From NCBI GenBank assembly GCA_029972135.1, contig CP124755.1, forward strand, positions 3,053,501 through 3,117,500: DNA of 64,000 nt, in the 5' to 3' direction. The notes under the pieces were generated by a model. That model was not told the DNA's origin. It saw nothing but the letters and a program-made list of their open reading frames with translations, and ran no database searches. The stretch's first letter is position 1. Each line of letters opens with the position of its first letter. This document shows positions 42,211 through 50,910 of this stretch, piece after piece. A program made the translations under genes and the position numbers. Origin of the DNA: Candidatus Thiocaldithrix dubininis (lineage in GTDB: Bacteria > Pseudomonadota > Gammaproteobacteria > Thiotrichales > Thiotrichaceae).

Positions 42211-43146
42211 ATGCAATACAAAGACTATTACAAAATCTTAGGTGTAGAACGCAATGCAGATCAGGATACGATTAGAAAAGCCTATCGACGTTTAGCGGCT
42301 AAATATCATCCTGATCGTAATAAAGAAAAAGATGCCGAAGAACGCTTTAAAGAAGTCAATGAAGCGAATGAAGTATTAAGCGATCCAGAAAAACGTCAAC
42401 GCTACGATACCTTAGGTTCTAATTGGCAAGCAGGCGATCAATTCCGTACTCCACCCAATTGGGGCGGTATGGGCGGCGGCGCAGGCGGTTTTGATCCTTC
42501 ATTCTTTGAAGATTTAGCCCGCCAAGCCAGCAATGGACGAGCAGCGGGGGGAGCTGGTTTTAGTGATTTTTTTGAAAATTTATTTGGTGGCGGTTTTAGA
42601 GAGCCAAATGCGAATAAACGCCAGACCACGACTAAAGAAACCTCACAGCCTACCGCGAGTTTAGCACTGACCATTGAAGAAGCTATTCAAGGGGTGCGTA
42701 AAACTATTCGCTTACCCAGTGGCGAAAGCTTACAAGTGCAAATTCCTGCGGGAGTAACAGATGGCAAAAAAATTCGTTTAGCTGGAAAAGGTAAAAATGG
42801 CAGCGATTTATTCTTACAAATTAAACTCAATCCCCATGCTTTATATCGTGTAGAAGGCAACGATTTGTATCTCGACTTGCCGGTTGCCCCTTGGGAAATG
42901 GCATTAGAAGCCAGTGTTGAAGTTCCTACCCCGACGGGCAAGGTTAATTTAAAGATTCCCGCTAACAGTCAAACCGGTAAGAAATTGCGTTTAAAAGGGC
43001 GTGGTTTGGGTACAACGCCTGTAGGTGATTTATATGTGGTTTTAGTGGTAAATTTACCACAAGCTGTTACGGGTGAACAAAAAGCTGCTTACGCGGCAAT
43101 GCAAGCCGCCTTTAATAATTGGAATCCGAGGCAGCATCTTAGCTAG
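42211..43146 (+). CDS. cbpA: CbpA-like DnaJ-family cochaperone
   Basis: The 311-residue protein has a J domain with the HPD motif (AAKYHPDRN) near residue 33, which stimulates DnaK ATPase. A Gly/Phe-rich region follows ([27 protein letters not shown]), then the two C-terminal beta domains with [17 protein letters not shown] and [13 protein letters not shown]. It lacks the zinc-finger cysteines of DnaJ, so it belongs to the CbpA type. A cbpM partner gene is not seen nearby. It lies between hsp20 and the HtrA protease gene. Confidence 0.92.
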   Translation: MQYKDYYKILGVERNADQDTIRKAYRRLAAKYHPDRNKEKDAEERFKEVNEANEVLSDPEKRQRYDTLGSNWQAGDQFRTPPNWGGMGGGAGGFDPSFFEDLARQASNGRAAGGAGFSDFFENLFGGGFREPNANKRQTTTKETSQPTASLALTIEEAIQGVRKTIRLPSGESLQVQIPAGVTDGKKIRLAGKGKNGSDLFLQIKLNPHALYRVEGNDLYLDLPVAPWEMALEASVEVPTPTGKVNLKIPANSQTGKKLRLKGRGLGTTPVGDLYVVLVVNLPQAVTGEQKAAYAAMQAAFNNWNPRQHLS

Positions 43147-43169
43147 AAAGAACTAAACTTATTAAAACC

Positions 43170-43261
43170 TAACCGTTTACGTTGCGAGTTGCGTTCGTGA
43201 AGATAGCTTGACAATACAGGCAAATCATTGGATAAACATCTGAAATTACAGTAAACGGTTA
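43170..43261. repeat. 11-bp perfect inverted repeat around the degQ promoter
   Basis: TAACCGTTTAC (43170-43180) and GTAAACGGTTA (43251-43261) are perfect inverse copies 70 bases apart. They bracket the promoter at 43208-43236. The arms could bind the same regulator and loop, or pair in a readthrough transcript. Confidence 0.6.
43208..43236 (+). promoter_or_regulatory. sigma70 promoter for the degQ-like gene
   Basis: TTGACA and GATAAA are separated by 17 bases, about 45 bases before the start codon of the HtrA-type protease gene. The -35 is perfect. Confidence 0.6.
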
Positions 43262-43287
43262 AAAACCGATAAAGTGAGAATTGCACT

Positions 43288-44376
43288 ATGCTAAAACGCT
43301 TACAACATCTAACTTTATGTTTAGCACTGGGCTATAGTGTATTGCATCCTATTCAAGTAGGCGCAGCATTGCCTACCGAAGTTAACGGGCAAGCGCTGCC
43401 TTCTTTATCAGGTATGTTAGAGCGTGTGACGCCTGCTGTGGTAAATATCACCACAGAGGGCAAACAAAAATCCCATCCTGAGCAATTTCTAAACGATCCT
43501 TTTTTTAAACGCTTTTTCGGCGAAAGCGCCCCCATCGAAAAAAATATCAGCGGTACAGGGTCTGGCGTTATTATTCATGCACAACGCGGGCATATCTTAA
43601 CTAACTATCATGTTATCGAAGAAGCTGATCGTATTAATGTCACCCTAAATGATGGGCGTAAGTTTCAGGCTAAAGTGGTAGGCGCAGATGCCAGAGCAGA
43701 TTTAGCAGTATTACAGATTCCCGCTGTACGCTTAGCCGCTATGCGCTTTGGTGATTCTGATAAGTTGCATGTAGGCGATTTCGTAGTGGCGATAGGTAAC
43801 CCTTACGGCATTGGGCAAACAGTTACATCCGGCATTATTAGCGCCTTACATCGTAATCCGGGCATTAGTGAATATGAAAATTTCATCCAAACCGATGCAC
43901 CCATCAATTTAGGGAACTCCGGTGGCCCTTTAGTTAATTTACGGGGTGAATTAATTGGCATTAATACCGCTATTCTAGGCGATCAAAGTGGTGGCAACTT
44001 AGGTATTGGCTTTGCTGTACCCATTAATACGGCGGCTGGGGTCATTAATCAAATCATTCAATATGGCAATGTTGAACGTGGTCAATTAGGCATTGAAGTC
44101 AGTAATATAGACGAAGAAACTGCTAAGTTGCTGAATGTGCAAGCTAATATTGGTGCCGTGATTCAGCAAATCTTGCCCAACTCACCAGCCGATCTAGCCG
44201 GTTTACAAAAGCAGGATGTAATTTTAAAGGTCAATGGGCAAACCATTGCAAGCCCGGCTGATATTAAGAATATTGTTGGAACATTACGGGTGGGTAGTAA
44301 CCTACAGATTCATTATATTCGGGATCAACAAGATAAATTTATAACAATTCCAATTACTAAAATGATTCGTAAGTAA
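43288..44376 (+). CDS. HtrA/Deg-family periplasmic serine protease with one PDZ domain
   Basis: The 362-residue precursor has an N-terminal hydrophobic signal or anchor (LQHLTLCLALGYSVLHPI) and a trypsin-like domain with His108 (TNYHVI), Asp138 (ARADLAVLQI) and Ser211 (GNSGGPL). A single PDZ domain starts near residue 265 (RGQLGIEVSNIDEE, LPNSPADLAGLQKQDVILKVNG). A single PDZ and this length fit DegS-like or short DegQ-type proteases. The signal lacks a clear cleavage choice, so either a soluble periplasmic or an anchored form is possible. It follows the cochaperone gene in a protein quality-control cluster. Confidence 0.9.
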   Translation: MLKRLQHLTLCLALGYSVLHPIQVGAALPTEVNGQALPSLSGMLERVTPAVVNITTEGKQKSHPEQFLNDPFFKRFFGESAPIEKNISGTGSGVIIHAQRGHILTNYHVIEEADRINVTLNDGRKFQAKVVGADARADLAVLQIPAVRLAAMRFGDSDKLHVGDFVVAIGNPYGIGQTVTSGIISALHRNPGISEYENFIQTDAPINLGNSGGPLVNLRGELIGINTAILGDQSGGNLGIGFAVPINTAAGVINQIIQYGNVERGQLGIEVSNIDEETAKLLNVQANIGAVIQQILPNSPADLAGLQKQDVILKVNGQTIASPADIKNIVGTLRVGSNLQIHYIRDQQDKFITIPITKMIRK

Positions 44377-44521
44377 TCAAAATGTTATCGCTATTTTAGC
44401 GATGAATAAGCTGCAACATAACTGCATGAACATTGACAAGCCTGCAAATTGTGCTATATGTTAAACATTGTAGAATAGTAACTGTTTTATATACTTTAAC
44501 TAAAGATTGTATGAATCTGAA

Positions 44522-44547
44522 TTGAAAATAAGGTGTTAAAGTATAAT
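44522..44547 (+). promoter_or_regulatory. promoter of the candidate small RNA
   Basis: A perfect -10 TATAAT (44542-44547) is preceded by TTGAAA at 44522, with a short 14-base spacer. Transcription would begin near 44554. The -35 spacing is not ideal, so an activator may be needed. Confidence 0.5.
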
Positions 44548-44553
44548 AGTTCC

Positions 44554-44694
44554 GCGAAGCATCAAAAGACACAGAAAAAACGCTTAAGCCCGGCGTTGTG
44601 TTTTTTGTTTGCGGACACAGGTTTGGTGTCCCCAATCCAGACCTGTTAATTAGCCCCGGCTTTTTAGACCCCCTGTTTGGCCGGGGTTTCTTTT
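44554..44694 (+). ncRNA. candidate structured small RNA beside engB (Spot 42/ErsA position)
   Basis: The segment has no credible open reading frame but has a promoter, stacked hairpins and a terminator. Hairpins: AACGC/GCGTT near 44579-44597. ACAGGTTTGG (44617-44626) pairs with CCAGACCTGT (44637-44646) over 10 bp with one G-U. CCCCGGC (44654-44660) pairs with GCCGGGG (44680-44686), followed by TTTCTTTT as a terminator. The transcript would be about 140 nt. It lies convergent to engB, the same place and orientation as Spot 42 in E. coli and ErsA in Pseudomonas, although polA is not adjacent here. I see no clear primary sequence match to either. A first T run at 44601-44606 could also end the degQ-like transcript. 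Confidence 0.5.
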
Positions 44695-44746
44695 ATGCAT
44701 GGCAGTATAATCAATAAAAATGAATTTATCCTGAATGCAAAAGAAA

Positions 44747-45352
44747 CTAATCGTCATGTAACCATTGATCTAATACCTGCCAACAGGTTTCCAAACCTTG
44801 CTGGTTTAATGCAGAAAAGGTCTGTACAGATATATGCGGATATTGGCTCAGTGCTTTACGCACTTGTAATAAGGTACTGGCTGCCGCGCCTTTGGTAAGC
44901 TTATCTGCCTTATTTAATAAAATATGTGCTTTAAGCTGACGGCTATTTACCCAGTGCAATAACGTTTGGTCATGTTCTGTTAACGGATGACGAATATCCA
45001 TGACTAAGATTAAACCTTGCAAAGTCTTGCGCTGTATCAAGTACGCTTCGATAAATTTCTGCCATTCTAGCTTAGCCGCTTCAGGTACTTTGGCATAACC
45101 ATAACCCGGCAAATCTACCAGTGAATGTTCATCCGGTAGTTGAAAGAAGTTAATCAATTGAGTACGCCCCGGCGTTTTGCTGGTACGTGCAAGGGACTTC
45201 TGCGAACAAACGCGATTAATGACACTGGATTTGCCTGCGTTGGAACGCCCTGCAAACGCCACTTCTCTACCCCTTTCGACAGGGAGGGTTTTCTTGGTTG
45301 TAGCACTTTGGAGAAAGGCTGCTTGCTGAAAGTAATGCTGTGGAAGCATCAT
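44747..45352 (-). CDS. engB: ribosome biogenesis GTPase EngB (YihA/YsxC)
   Basis: EngB is an essential GTPase for 50S subunit assembly. The 201-residue protein has G1 GRSNAGKSSVIN, switch I with the conserved TSKTPGRTQLINFF, G3 DLPGYGYAKV, G4 NKADKL and G5 FSALN. The ATG at 45352 (with a second ATG directly after it) gives the normal N terminus; an upstream TTG at 45403 would add an unusual Tyr/Phe-rich extension. It is divergent from the cytochrome c4 gene, as in Pseudomonas. Confidence 0.95.
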   Translation of the reverse strand: MMLPQHYFQQAAFLQSATTKKTLPVERGREVAFAGRSNAGKSSVINRVCSQKSLARTSKTPGRTQLINFFQLPDEHSLVDLPGYGYAKVPEAAKLEWQKFIEAYLIQRKTLQGLILVMDIRHPLTEHDQTLLHWVNSRQLKAHILLNKADKLTKGAAASTLLQVRKALSQYPHISVQTFSALNQQGLETCWQVLDQWLHDD

Positions 45353-45642
45353 GTTAGTAATCTCTAATATTTTTGCGGAATAGAAATAGAATATGTTATA
45401 CAATCCAGTCGTTTTACCAAGGTTTGATCATTGGTAAGGTCAAGATTGTAGAGTGTAGATGATGGGACACCTGCATCAGGCTCGGAAAGGTTAATAACCT
45501 CTAGGCATGATTGCAAGTAATTTACCGCGACAGCGATAAGATCATAAAACACGCCGTTGCACCCCTCTAGTTCATTGGGGAATGGATCTATGATGCGGGT
45601 AACAATTACAGATTTTGTAGATATATTGAGGAGCACTTCGAG
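45353..45642. promoter_or_regulatory. divergent intergenic region engB / cytochrome c4
   Basis: This 290-base stretch must hold promoters for engB and for the cytochrome gene. I do not see strong sigma70 hexamers. A minus-strand open frame of 90 codons exists but begins with GTG inside the cytochrome ribosome-binding site and looks fortuitous. Confidence 0.4.
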
Positions 45643-46251
45643 ATGAAAAAAGTACTCATGGTTGTACTGGCTGGCTTAGCTGTAGGCGTTGCTACATCTG
45701 TTTGGGCAGACGGCAATGTTGAAGCGGGCAAAACTAAATCTGCTACCTGTGCGGCATGTCACGGCGCAGATGGTAACAGTGTAAACCCTGAATGGCCAAA
45801 ATTGGCAGGTCAACACCCTAACTACATCGTTAAACAATTGACCAACTTTAAGGAAGATGCCCGCGTTAATGCTTCCATGTCACCAATGGCAAAACCATTA
45901 AGTGAACAAGACATGGCTGATTTAGCGGCTTACTTCAGTAGCCAAGCAAAAAAAATGGGTGAAGCTGACCAAACTAAAGTTGGCTTAGGTGAACAAGTCT
46001 ATAAAGGCGGCAACAATGCAACAGGCGTTGCAGCGTGTGCAGCCTGTCATGGTCCTACTGGTGCAGGTAACCCAGCAGCAAACTTCCCATCTTTAAACGG
46101 TCAACATGCGACCTATGTTAAAGCACAGTTGTTGAATTTCCGTTCAGGCGCACGCGCTAACGACGCAGGCAGAATGATGCGTAACGTAGCTGCGAAAATG
46201 TCTGACGCTGAAATCGACTCAGTTGCTGAATATATTGCTGGCTTGAAATAA
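45643..46251 (+). CDS. diheme cytochrome c4
   Basis: The 202-residue precursor has a signal peptide (VLMVVLAGLAVGVATSVWA). Two homologous cytochrome c domains follow, each with one heme site: CAACHGADG in the first half and CAACHGPTG in the second. Axial methionines are expected in ASMSPMAKPL and GRMMRNVAAKMS. Cytochrome c4 carries electrons in the periplasm, often to terminal oxidases. The ATG is preceded by GAGGAG. A terminator follows before resB; the two maturation genes downstream would attach heme to proteins such as this one. Confidence 0.95.
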   Translation: MKKVLMVVLAGLAVGVATSVWADGNVEAGKTKSATCAACHGADGNSVNPEWPKLAGQHPNYIVKQLTNFKEDARVNASMSPMAKPLSEQDMADLAAYFSSQAKKMGEADQTKVGLGEQVYKGGNNATGVAACAACHGPTGAGNPAANFPSLNGQHATYVKAQLLNFRSGARANDAGRMMRNVAAKMSDAEIDSVAEYIAGLK

Positions 46252-46282
46252 GTTACAATATCTTAATGCTTTAACAGCACTC

Positions 46283-46314
46283 AAAGGGTGGCAGCGGTCA
46301 CCCTTTGTTGTTTT
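46283..46314 (+). terminator. intrinsic terminator of the cytochrome c4 gene
   Basis: AAAGGGTG and CACCCTTT form an 8-bp stem with an 8-nt loop followed by GTTGTTTT, 32 bases after the stop. Confidence 0.8.
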
Positions 46315-46346
46315 AATGCCCCTACTTTAGTAAGCACGTGCCTATT

Positions 46347-48374
46347 ATGCAATCTAGCGTTTCTAATCGTTCTAAATTTCACCCCATTCAATTTTTAGGG
46401 TCGATGAATTTGGCCATTAGTTTGCTAGTGATCATTGCTATCGCTTCGATCATTGGCACTATATTGCAGCAAAATCAGCCCTATACATCTTATCAAATTA
46501 AATTTGGTTCGTTTTGGTTTGAGATTTTTCGGTCGTTAGGTTTATACGATGTTTATAGTGCAATTTGGTTTTTATTAATTTTAGCATTTTTAGTGCTTTC
46601 TACGGCGACTTGCGTCGGACGCAATACCCCGGGTATTCTGCGCGAAATTCGCCATTTCCGTGAGTCGATTCAAGCAAAGTCGCTATTAGCGATGAAGCAC
46701 CAAACACATTTCACCACCAACCTACCGCCCGACCAAGCGGAAACATTGACGCAACAAATTTTAAAAAACCAAGGCTTTAAATATCGCAGTAAAACAGAGA
46801 CTGAGCATAGTGTCGTTGCAGGTATGAAGGGCACAGCCAATCATTGGGGCTATTGGTTTACACATATTGGTTTAATTGTCATTTTATTAGGCGCTGGTAT
46901 TCTGGATAATGGGCGTTTAGGTATTATGATCGGTGAATGGTCGGGGAAACTCAAACCTGAAACGCGCAACGTGTCAGCGGATCAAGTTCCAGCGATTAGC
47001 CAATTACCAGAAAGTAATCGAGCTTATCGAGGCTCGGTTGATATTCCAGAAGGTAGCCGTGCTAATATTATTTTTATTCCCGTTCGGGATGGTTTTCTAG
47101 TACAAAACTTGCCATTCTCGGTGGAAGTTAAAGATTTCCGCGTTGAACATTATTCAACAGGCATGCCAAAATCGTTTGAAAGTGATATTGTTTTATATGA
47201 CAAAAATTTAAAAGAACCCTTAAAGAAAACAATTTCTGTCAATCATCCATTGGTATACAAAGATATTGCTATCTATCAAGCCAACTTTGGCGATGGCGGC
47301 TCACAAATTAATTTACAATTATTGCCGTTTAATCCGCACAATAAATTGCAGGCATTAACAGGCAACGTGTTTCGCAATTATAAAGTTGCCAGCACGGACA
47401 AAAAGTACACCTTAGAATTAACCGATTTTCGCTTATTCAATATTAATGATATGGAAGACGCGAACGGCAAACCTATTAAACGCAATGTGGGACCAAGCGT
47501 TAATTTTAAATTACGTGACGCAACCGGACAGGCTATTGAGTATCAGAATTACATCAACCCTATCCCCATTAAAAACCATGCCTATTTTATTAGCGGTATG
47601 CGCAGCAGCCCGGGCGAACCTTTTCGTTATTTACATATCCCTGCTGACGCTAAAGGTACGCCTAATCGGTTTATAGCCTTTCTGACGATGCTCCAAGATA
47701 CTGAGCTATTAAGACGATTGGCTCAAGAAACAACGCGTACTACCTTACCCGCAGAATCAGGGCGAGCTCAAGATTTAGAAGGGCAAATGGTTAACGCGAT
47801 GGTGCAGCTTACACAAACCTTTGTAAATAAAGGCGCGGATGGGATTTCCCAAGAAATTAACCAACGCTTTGCAACTGATAAACAAGCAGAAGCGTCTAAA
47901 GCTTATATGACCATTTTGCATACATCCTTACGCACGGTCTATCAGGAAATGTTAAGACAAGAAGGGCATGCTGATAAGGTCACTGAGGCTGATTGGGATT
48001 TCTTAGACGATAGCATTATGGCCATTGATAAAATTTCTGCCTATGGCTCACCTTGGTTTATTCAGCCCACAGGATTCAAGCATATTGAAGCCTCTGGTTT
48101 GCAAATTACCCGTTCACCCGGTCAAAGTGTGGTGTATTTTGGTAGTGCAATGCTGGTCTTAGGTGTGTTTTTATTATTCTATGTCGCTCATCGGCGCATT
48201 TGGGTTTGGTTAAAACCTACAGAGAATAATCAAACAGAAATTGTTGTCGCAGGTTCGAGCAATCGTAATCAGCCTGAATTTGAACGTTATTTTGAGCACT
48301 TACAAGGTTTATTCCGTAAGGCTATGAACAGTAAGCAAGAGGTACAGCATGTCGACGCCGCAGGAAACCATTAA
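46347..48374 (+). CDS. resB: cytochrome c biogenesis protein ResB (Ccs1)
   Basis: ResB and ResC/CcsA form the System II heme exporter and synthetase. The 675-residue protein has the N-terminal motif FLGSMNLAISLLVIIAIASIIGT, further helices (FWFEIFRSLGLYDVYSAIWF and HWGYWFTHIGLIVILLGAGI), a large periplasmic domain, and a final helix near residue 595 (VVYFGSAMLVLGVFLLFYVAH). The periplasmic domain contains HPLVYKDIAIYQANFGDGGS, matching the ResB family. The ATG at 46347 or the GTG at 46338 may be used; neither has a strong ribosome-binding site. It overlaps ccsA by 26 bases. Confidence 0.93.
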   Translation: MQSSVSNRSKFHPIQFLGSMNLAISLLVIIAIASIIGTILQQNQPYTSYQIKFGSFWFEIFRSLGLYDVYSAIWFLLILAFLVLSTATCVGRNTPGILREIRHFRESIQAKSLLAMKHQTHFTTNLPPDQAETLTQQILKNQGFKYRSKTETEHSVVAGMKGTANHWGYWFTHIGLIVILLGAGILDNGRLGIMIGEWSGKLKPETRNVSADQVPAISQLPESNRAYRGSVDIPEGSRANIIFIPVRDGFLVQNLPFSVEVKDFRVEHYSTGMPKSFESDIVLYDKNLKEPLKKTISVNHPLVYKDIAIYQANFGDGGSQINLQLLPFNPHNKLQALTGNVFRNYKVASTDKKYTLELTDFRLFNINDMEDANGKPIKRNVGPSVNFKLRDATGQAIEYQNYINPIPIKNHAYFISGMRSSPGEPFRYLHIPADAKGTPNRFIAFLTMLQDTELLRRLAQETTRTTLPAESGRAQDLEGQMVNAMVQLTQTFVNKGADGISQEINQRFATDKQAEASKAYMTILHTSLRTVYQEMLRQEGHADKVTEADWDFLDDSIMAIDKISAYGSPWFIQPTGFKHIEASGLQITRSPGQSVVYFGSAMLVLGVFLLFYVAHRRIWVWLKPTENNQTEIVVAGSSNRNQPEFERYFEHLQGLFRKAMNSKQEVQHVDAAGNH

Positions 48375-49527
48375 TCAACTCATCCATGAACCTTCATTAT
48401 TCGAGCGTCTTACCCGCCGTGATTGGATTTGGGCGGGCGTGGTATTACTCGCGACAATTATCGCGTTCGCAGTTTACCACAATAATATGGACGCTTATGA
48501 AATCGGCATTTTAGCCGCAACCGCCCCTGCGGTCATTCTCATGGGCTGGTATTGGAAACCGTTTCAAAACTATACCTTAGTCGTCGCTGCCTTTAGCTTA
48601 ATCAGCATTTGGCTTTATGACGGTAACTATGCACGAGGGGACACCTCCTTTGGTTTGAAATACTTATTCTCTAGCCAATCTGCGGTTATGTGGATGAGTG
48701 CCTTATTTGTCATGGCAACCGTTGCCTATTTTGCAGGCTTGTTTGCCAATAACAATTTTACCTTGAAGACTGCCTCCGTTTTAACATGGTCAGCCTTAGT
48801 GATGGGCTTAACGGGCATGATGGCGCGTTGGAATGAGTCTTACTTAAGAGACCCAGAATTTGGGCATATTCCGGTTAGTAACCTATACGAAGTATTCATT
48901 CTATTCTGCATTATTACAGGCCTGCTCTACCTCTATTATGAAGGTCGTTATAAAAATCGTTCACTCGGTGGCTTTGTATTATTAGTCATTAGTGCAGCGG
49001 TTGCCTTCTTGCTTTGGTATAGCTTCACCCGCGATGCTGGCAAAATTGTGCCACTTGTACCAGCCTTGAAAAGTTATTGGATGAAAATCCACGTACCTGC
49101 TAACTTTGTGGGCTATGGTGCATTTGCACTGGCTGCAATGGTTAGCGTAGTTTACTTGTTAAAACACCATGCGATGCAAACTAAGCCAATGGGCTTAATT
49201 GACACCCGCCTTCCCTCTTTAGACATGTTAGACGATCTTACGTATAAATCCATTGCGTTAGGTTTTGCCTTCTTCACAATCGCCACAATCCTAGGCGCAT
49301 TATGGGCAGCCGAAGCATGGGGCGGCTATTGGTCATGGGATCCCAAAGAAACATGGGCATTAATTGTTTGGTTAAATTACGCTGCATGGCTGCATTTACG
49401 CTTTTCTAAGGGTTGGCGCGGTGTGCCTATGGCATGGTGGGCAATAATTGGGTTATTTGTCACACTATTTGCGTTCCTCGGCGTCAACATGTTCCTATCA
49501 GGACTACACTCCTACGGTGAACTTTAA
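48349..49527 (+). CDS. ccsA: cytochrome c biogenesis protein CcsA/ResC
   Basis: The 392-residue polytopic protein has the tryptophan-rich heme-handling WWD motif (WGGYWSWDPKETWALIVWLNY), preceded by helices and conserved histidines (KIHVPANFVGYG, LHLRFSKGWRG). It is the partner of ResB in System II and starts inside the end of resB, so the two are translationally coupled. A DsbA-type thiol protein follows, which fits the need to handle cysteine pairs of apocytochromes. Confidence 0.95.
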   Translation: MSTPQETINQLIHEPSLFERLTRRDWIWAGVVLLATIIAFAVYHNNMDAYEIGILAATAPAVILMGWYWKPFQNYTLVVAAFSLISIWLYDGNYARGDTSFGLKYLFSSQSAVMWMSALFVMATVAYFAGLFANNNFTLKTASVLTWSALVMGLTGMMARWNESYLRDPEFGHIPVSNLYEVFILFCIITGLLYLYYEGRYKNRSLGGFVLLVISAAVAFLLWYSFTRDAGKIVPLVPALKSYWMKIHVPANFVGYGAFALAAMVSVVYLLKHHAMQTKPMGLIDTRLPSLDMLDDLTYKSIALGFAFFTIATILGALWAAEAWGGYWSWDPKETWALIVWLNYAAWLHLRFSKGWRGVPMAWWAIIGLFVTLFAFLGVNMFLSGLHSYGEL

Positions 49528-49609
49528 GGTTCATCGTTTTGTCTTAAGGGCATTCCACTAAAAAAAACTGACTAACAATGACCAGCTATCTAAGGGAGCA
49601 TATCAACCC

Positions 49610-50257
49610 ATGCAAAAACTAACGAAACAAGCATTTGGCTTTATGCTGGCTGCGGTTTTAGCATTAAGCGGCTGCAAACCAGAAACCAGTCAAGCTGAGG
49701 AATTTAAAGAGGGCGTTTATTACGGCAGAATTAATCCACCCGTGCCGACACAAGTGGGTCCTAATCGGGTTGAAGTAGACGAACTATTTTGGTACGGCTG
49801 TCCCCACTGTGCTGATTTAGAGCCTACCATTGATAAGTTCCTACAAACTAAACCGGCGAATGTGGATTTTCAGCGCGTTCCTGCGACGATTAGCTCACGC
49901 TGGCGTTATCATGCTGTGCTTTACTATGTGGGTAAAATGCTTGACCCCACGGGTGAAAAGCAGCTTCATAAAAAAACGTTTGATGCTATTCAAAAACAAC
50001 GCCGCCGTATTGATAACGATGATGCTTTACGCCGTTTCTTTACAGAACAAGGCTATAGCTTGGATAAAATCAATGGCGCACTGAATTCAATGGAAATGAA
50101 AGCGGCAATGGCGCGTGCGGATGAGATAGGTCAAAAATCGGGTGCTGATTCCGTGCCAATGATCATTATTAATGGTAAATATATTACTAGCCCTAGTATG
50201 GCAGGTGATAAATTATTGCCCGTCGTCAACTATTTAATTAAGCGCGAAACCAAGTAG
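49610..50257 (+). CDS. dsbA: DsbA-family thiol:disulfide interchange lipoprotein
   Basis: The 215-residue precursor has a lipoprotein signal with lipobox (AAVLALSGCKPETSQ) rather than an ordinary DsbA signal. The thioredoxin fold has the active site WYGCPHC (Cys64, Cys67) and the cis-proline in DSVPMIIING. It would oxidise thiols in the periplasm, anchored to a membrane. The position after cytochrome c4 and the System II genes parallels the cc4-dsbA linkage of Pseudomonas. The next gene, coq7, is 8 bases away. Confidence 0.93.
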   Translation: MQKLTKQAFGFMLAAVLALSGCKPETSQAEEFKEGVYYGRINPPVPTQVGPNRVEVDELFWYGCPHCADLEPTIDKFLQTKPANVDFQRVPATISSRWRYHAVLYYVGKMLDPTGEKQLHKKTFDAIQKQRRRIDNDDALRRFFTEQGYSLDKINGALNSMEMKAAMARADEIGQKSGADSVPMIIINGKYITSPSMAGDKLLPVVNYLIKRETK

Positions 50258-50265
50258 AGGTCAGT

Positions 50266-50910
50266 ATGCGTAAGTTGTCATGGTTGGATAAAGTATTAGT
50301 CGAAGCAGATCAAGCATTGCGTACTGTTTATGCGACTGCACCGACAACTGAACGTCCTTATCCTGCGGCTAATCTTACGGAGACTACCTTATTAAACGCC
50401 GAAGAACGTAAGCAAATTGGACGTTTAATGCGTATTAATCACACTGGCGAAATTTCTGCTCAGGGTTTGTACCGTGGGCAGGCACTAACCGCCAAACGTG
50501 AAGATATTCGCAGCCAAATGGAACGCGCCGCGCAAGAAGAGAATGACCATTTAAATTGGACAGCTAAGCGCTTAGCTGTACTTGATACACACCAAAGCGT
50601 ATTAAATCCTTTATTCTATTGGGGTTCTTTTACGATTGGTGCAGTCGCGGGCAAAGTAGGTGACCAATGGAGTCTTGGTTTTGTGAAGGAAACCGAAGAC
50701 CAAGTGATTCGTCATTTAGATGAACATTTAACTCAAATGCCCTGTCATGCTCAACAAGATCGCGCTGTATTACAACAAATGAAAATAGACGAAGCGCATC
50801 ATGGCGAGTTAGCTCAACGCTCGGGTGGCGCACGCTTACCTTGGCCGATCCGCAAATTAGTCATGCCTTTAATGTCTAAAGTAATGACTAAATCAACGTA
50901 TTATATTTAA
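50266..50910 (+). CDS. coq7: demethoxyubiquinone hydroxylase Coq7
   Basis: Coq7 hydroxylates the benzoquinol ring in late ubiquinone synthesis using a carboxylate-bridged diiron site. The 214-residue protein has the paired ligand motifs [34 protein letters not shown] and [11 protein letters not shown], matching the duplicated E...ExxH pattern. A weak hydrophobic segment ([17 protein letters not shown]) fits membrane attachment. It overlaps the end of convergent lipB by 4 bases. Confidence 0.95.
   Translation: MRKLSWLDKVLVEADQALRTVYATAPTTERPYPAANLTETTLLNAEERKQIGRLMRINHTGEISAQGLYRGQALTAKREDIRSQMERAAQEENDHLNWTAKRLAVLDTHQSVLNPLFYWGSFTIGAVAGKVGDQWSLGFVKETEDQVIRHLDEHLTQMPCHAQQDRAVLQQMKIDEAHHGELAQRSGGARLPWPIRKLVMPLMSKVMTKSTYYI

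Noticed and set aside
44677..44898. Plus-strand open frame of 73 codons next to engB
   Set aside because: It begins inside the putative terminator and then runs antisense to the conserved engB C-terminal coding region, with no recognisable product.
45364..45636. Minus-strand open frame of 90 codons between engB and cytochrome c4
   Set aside because: It starts with GTG within the cytochrome ribosome-binding site, has no ribosome-binding site of its own and no recognisable features, and covers a region that must hold promoters.
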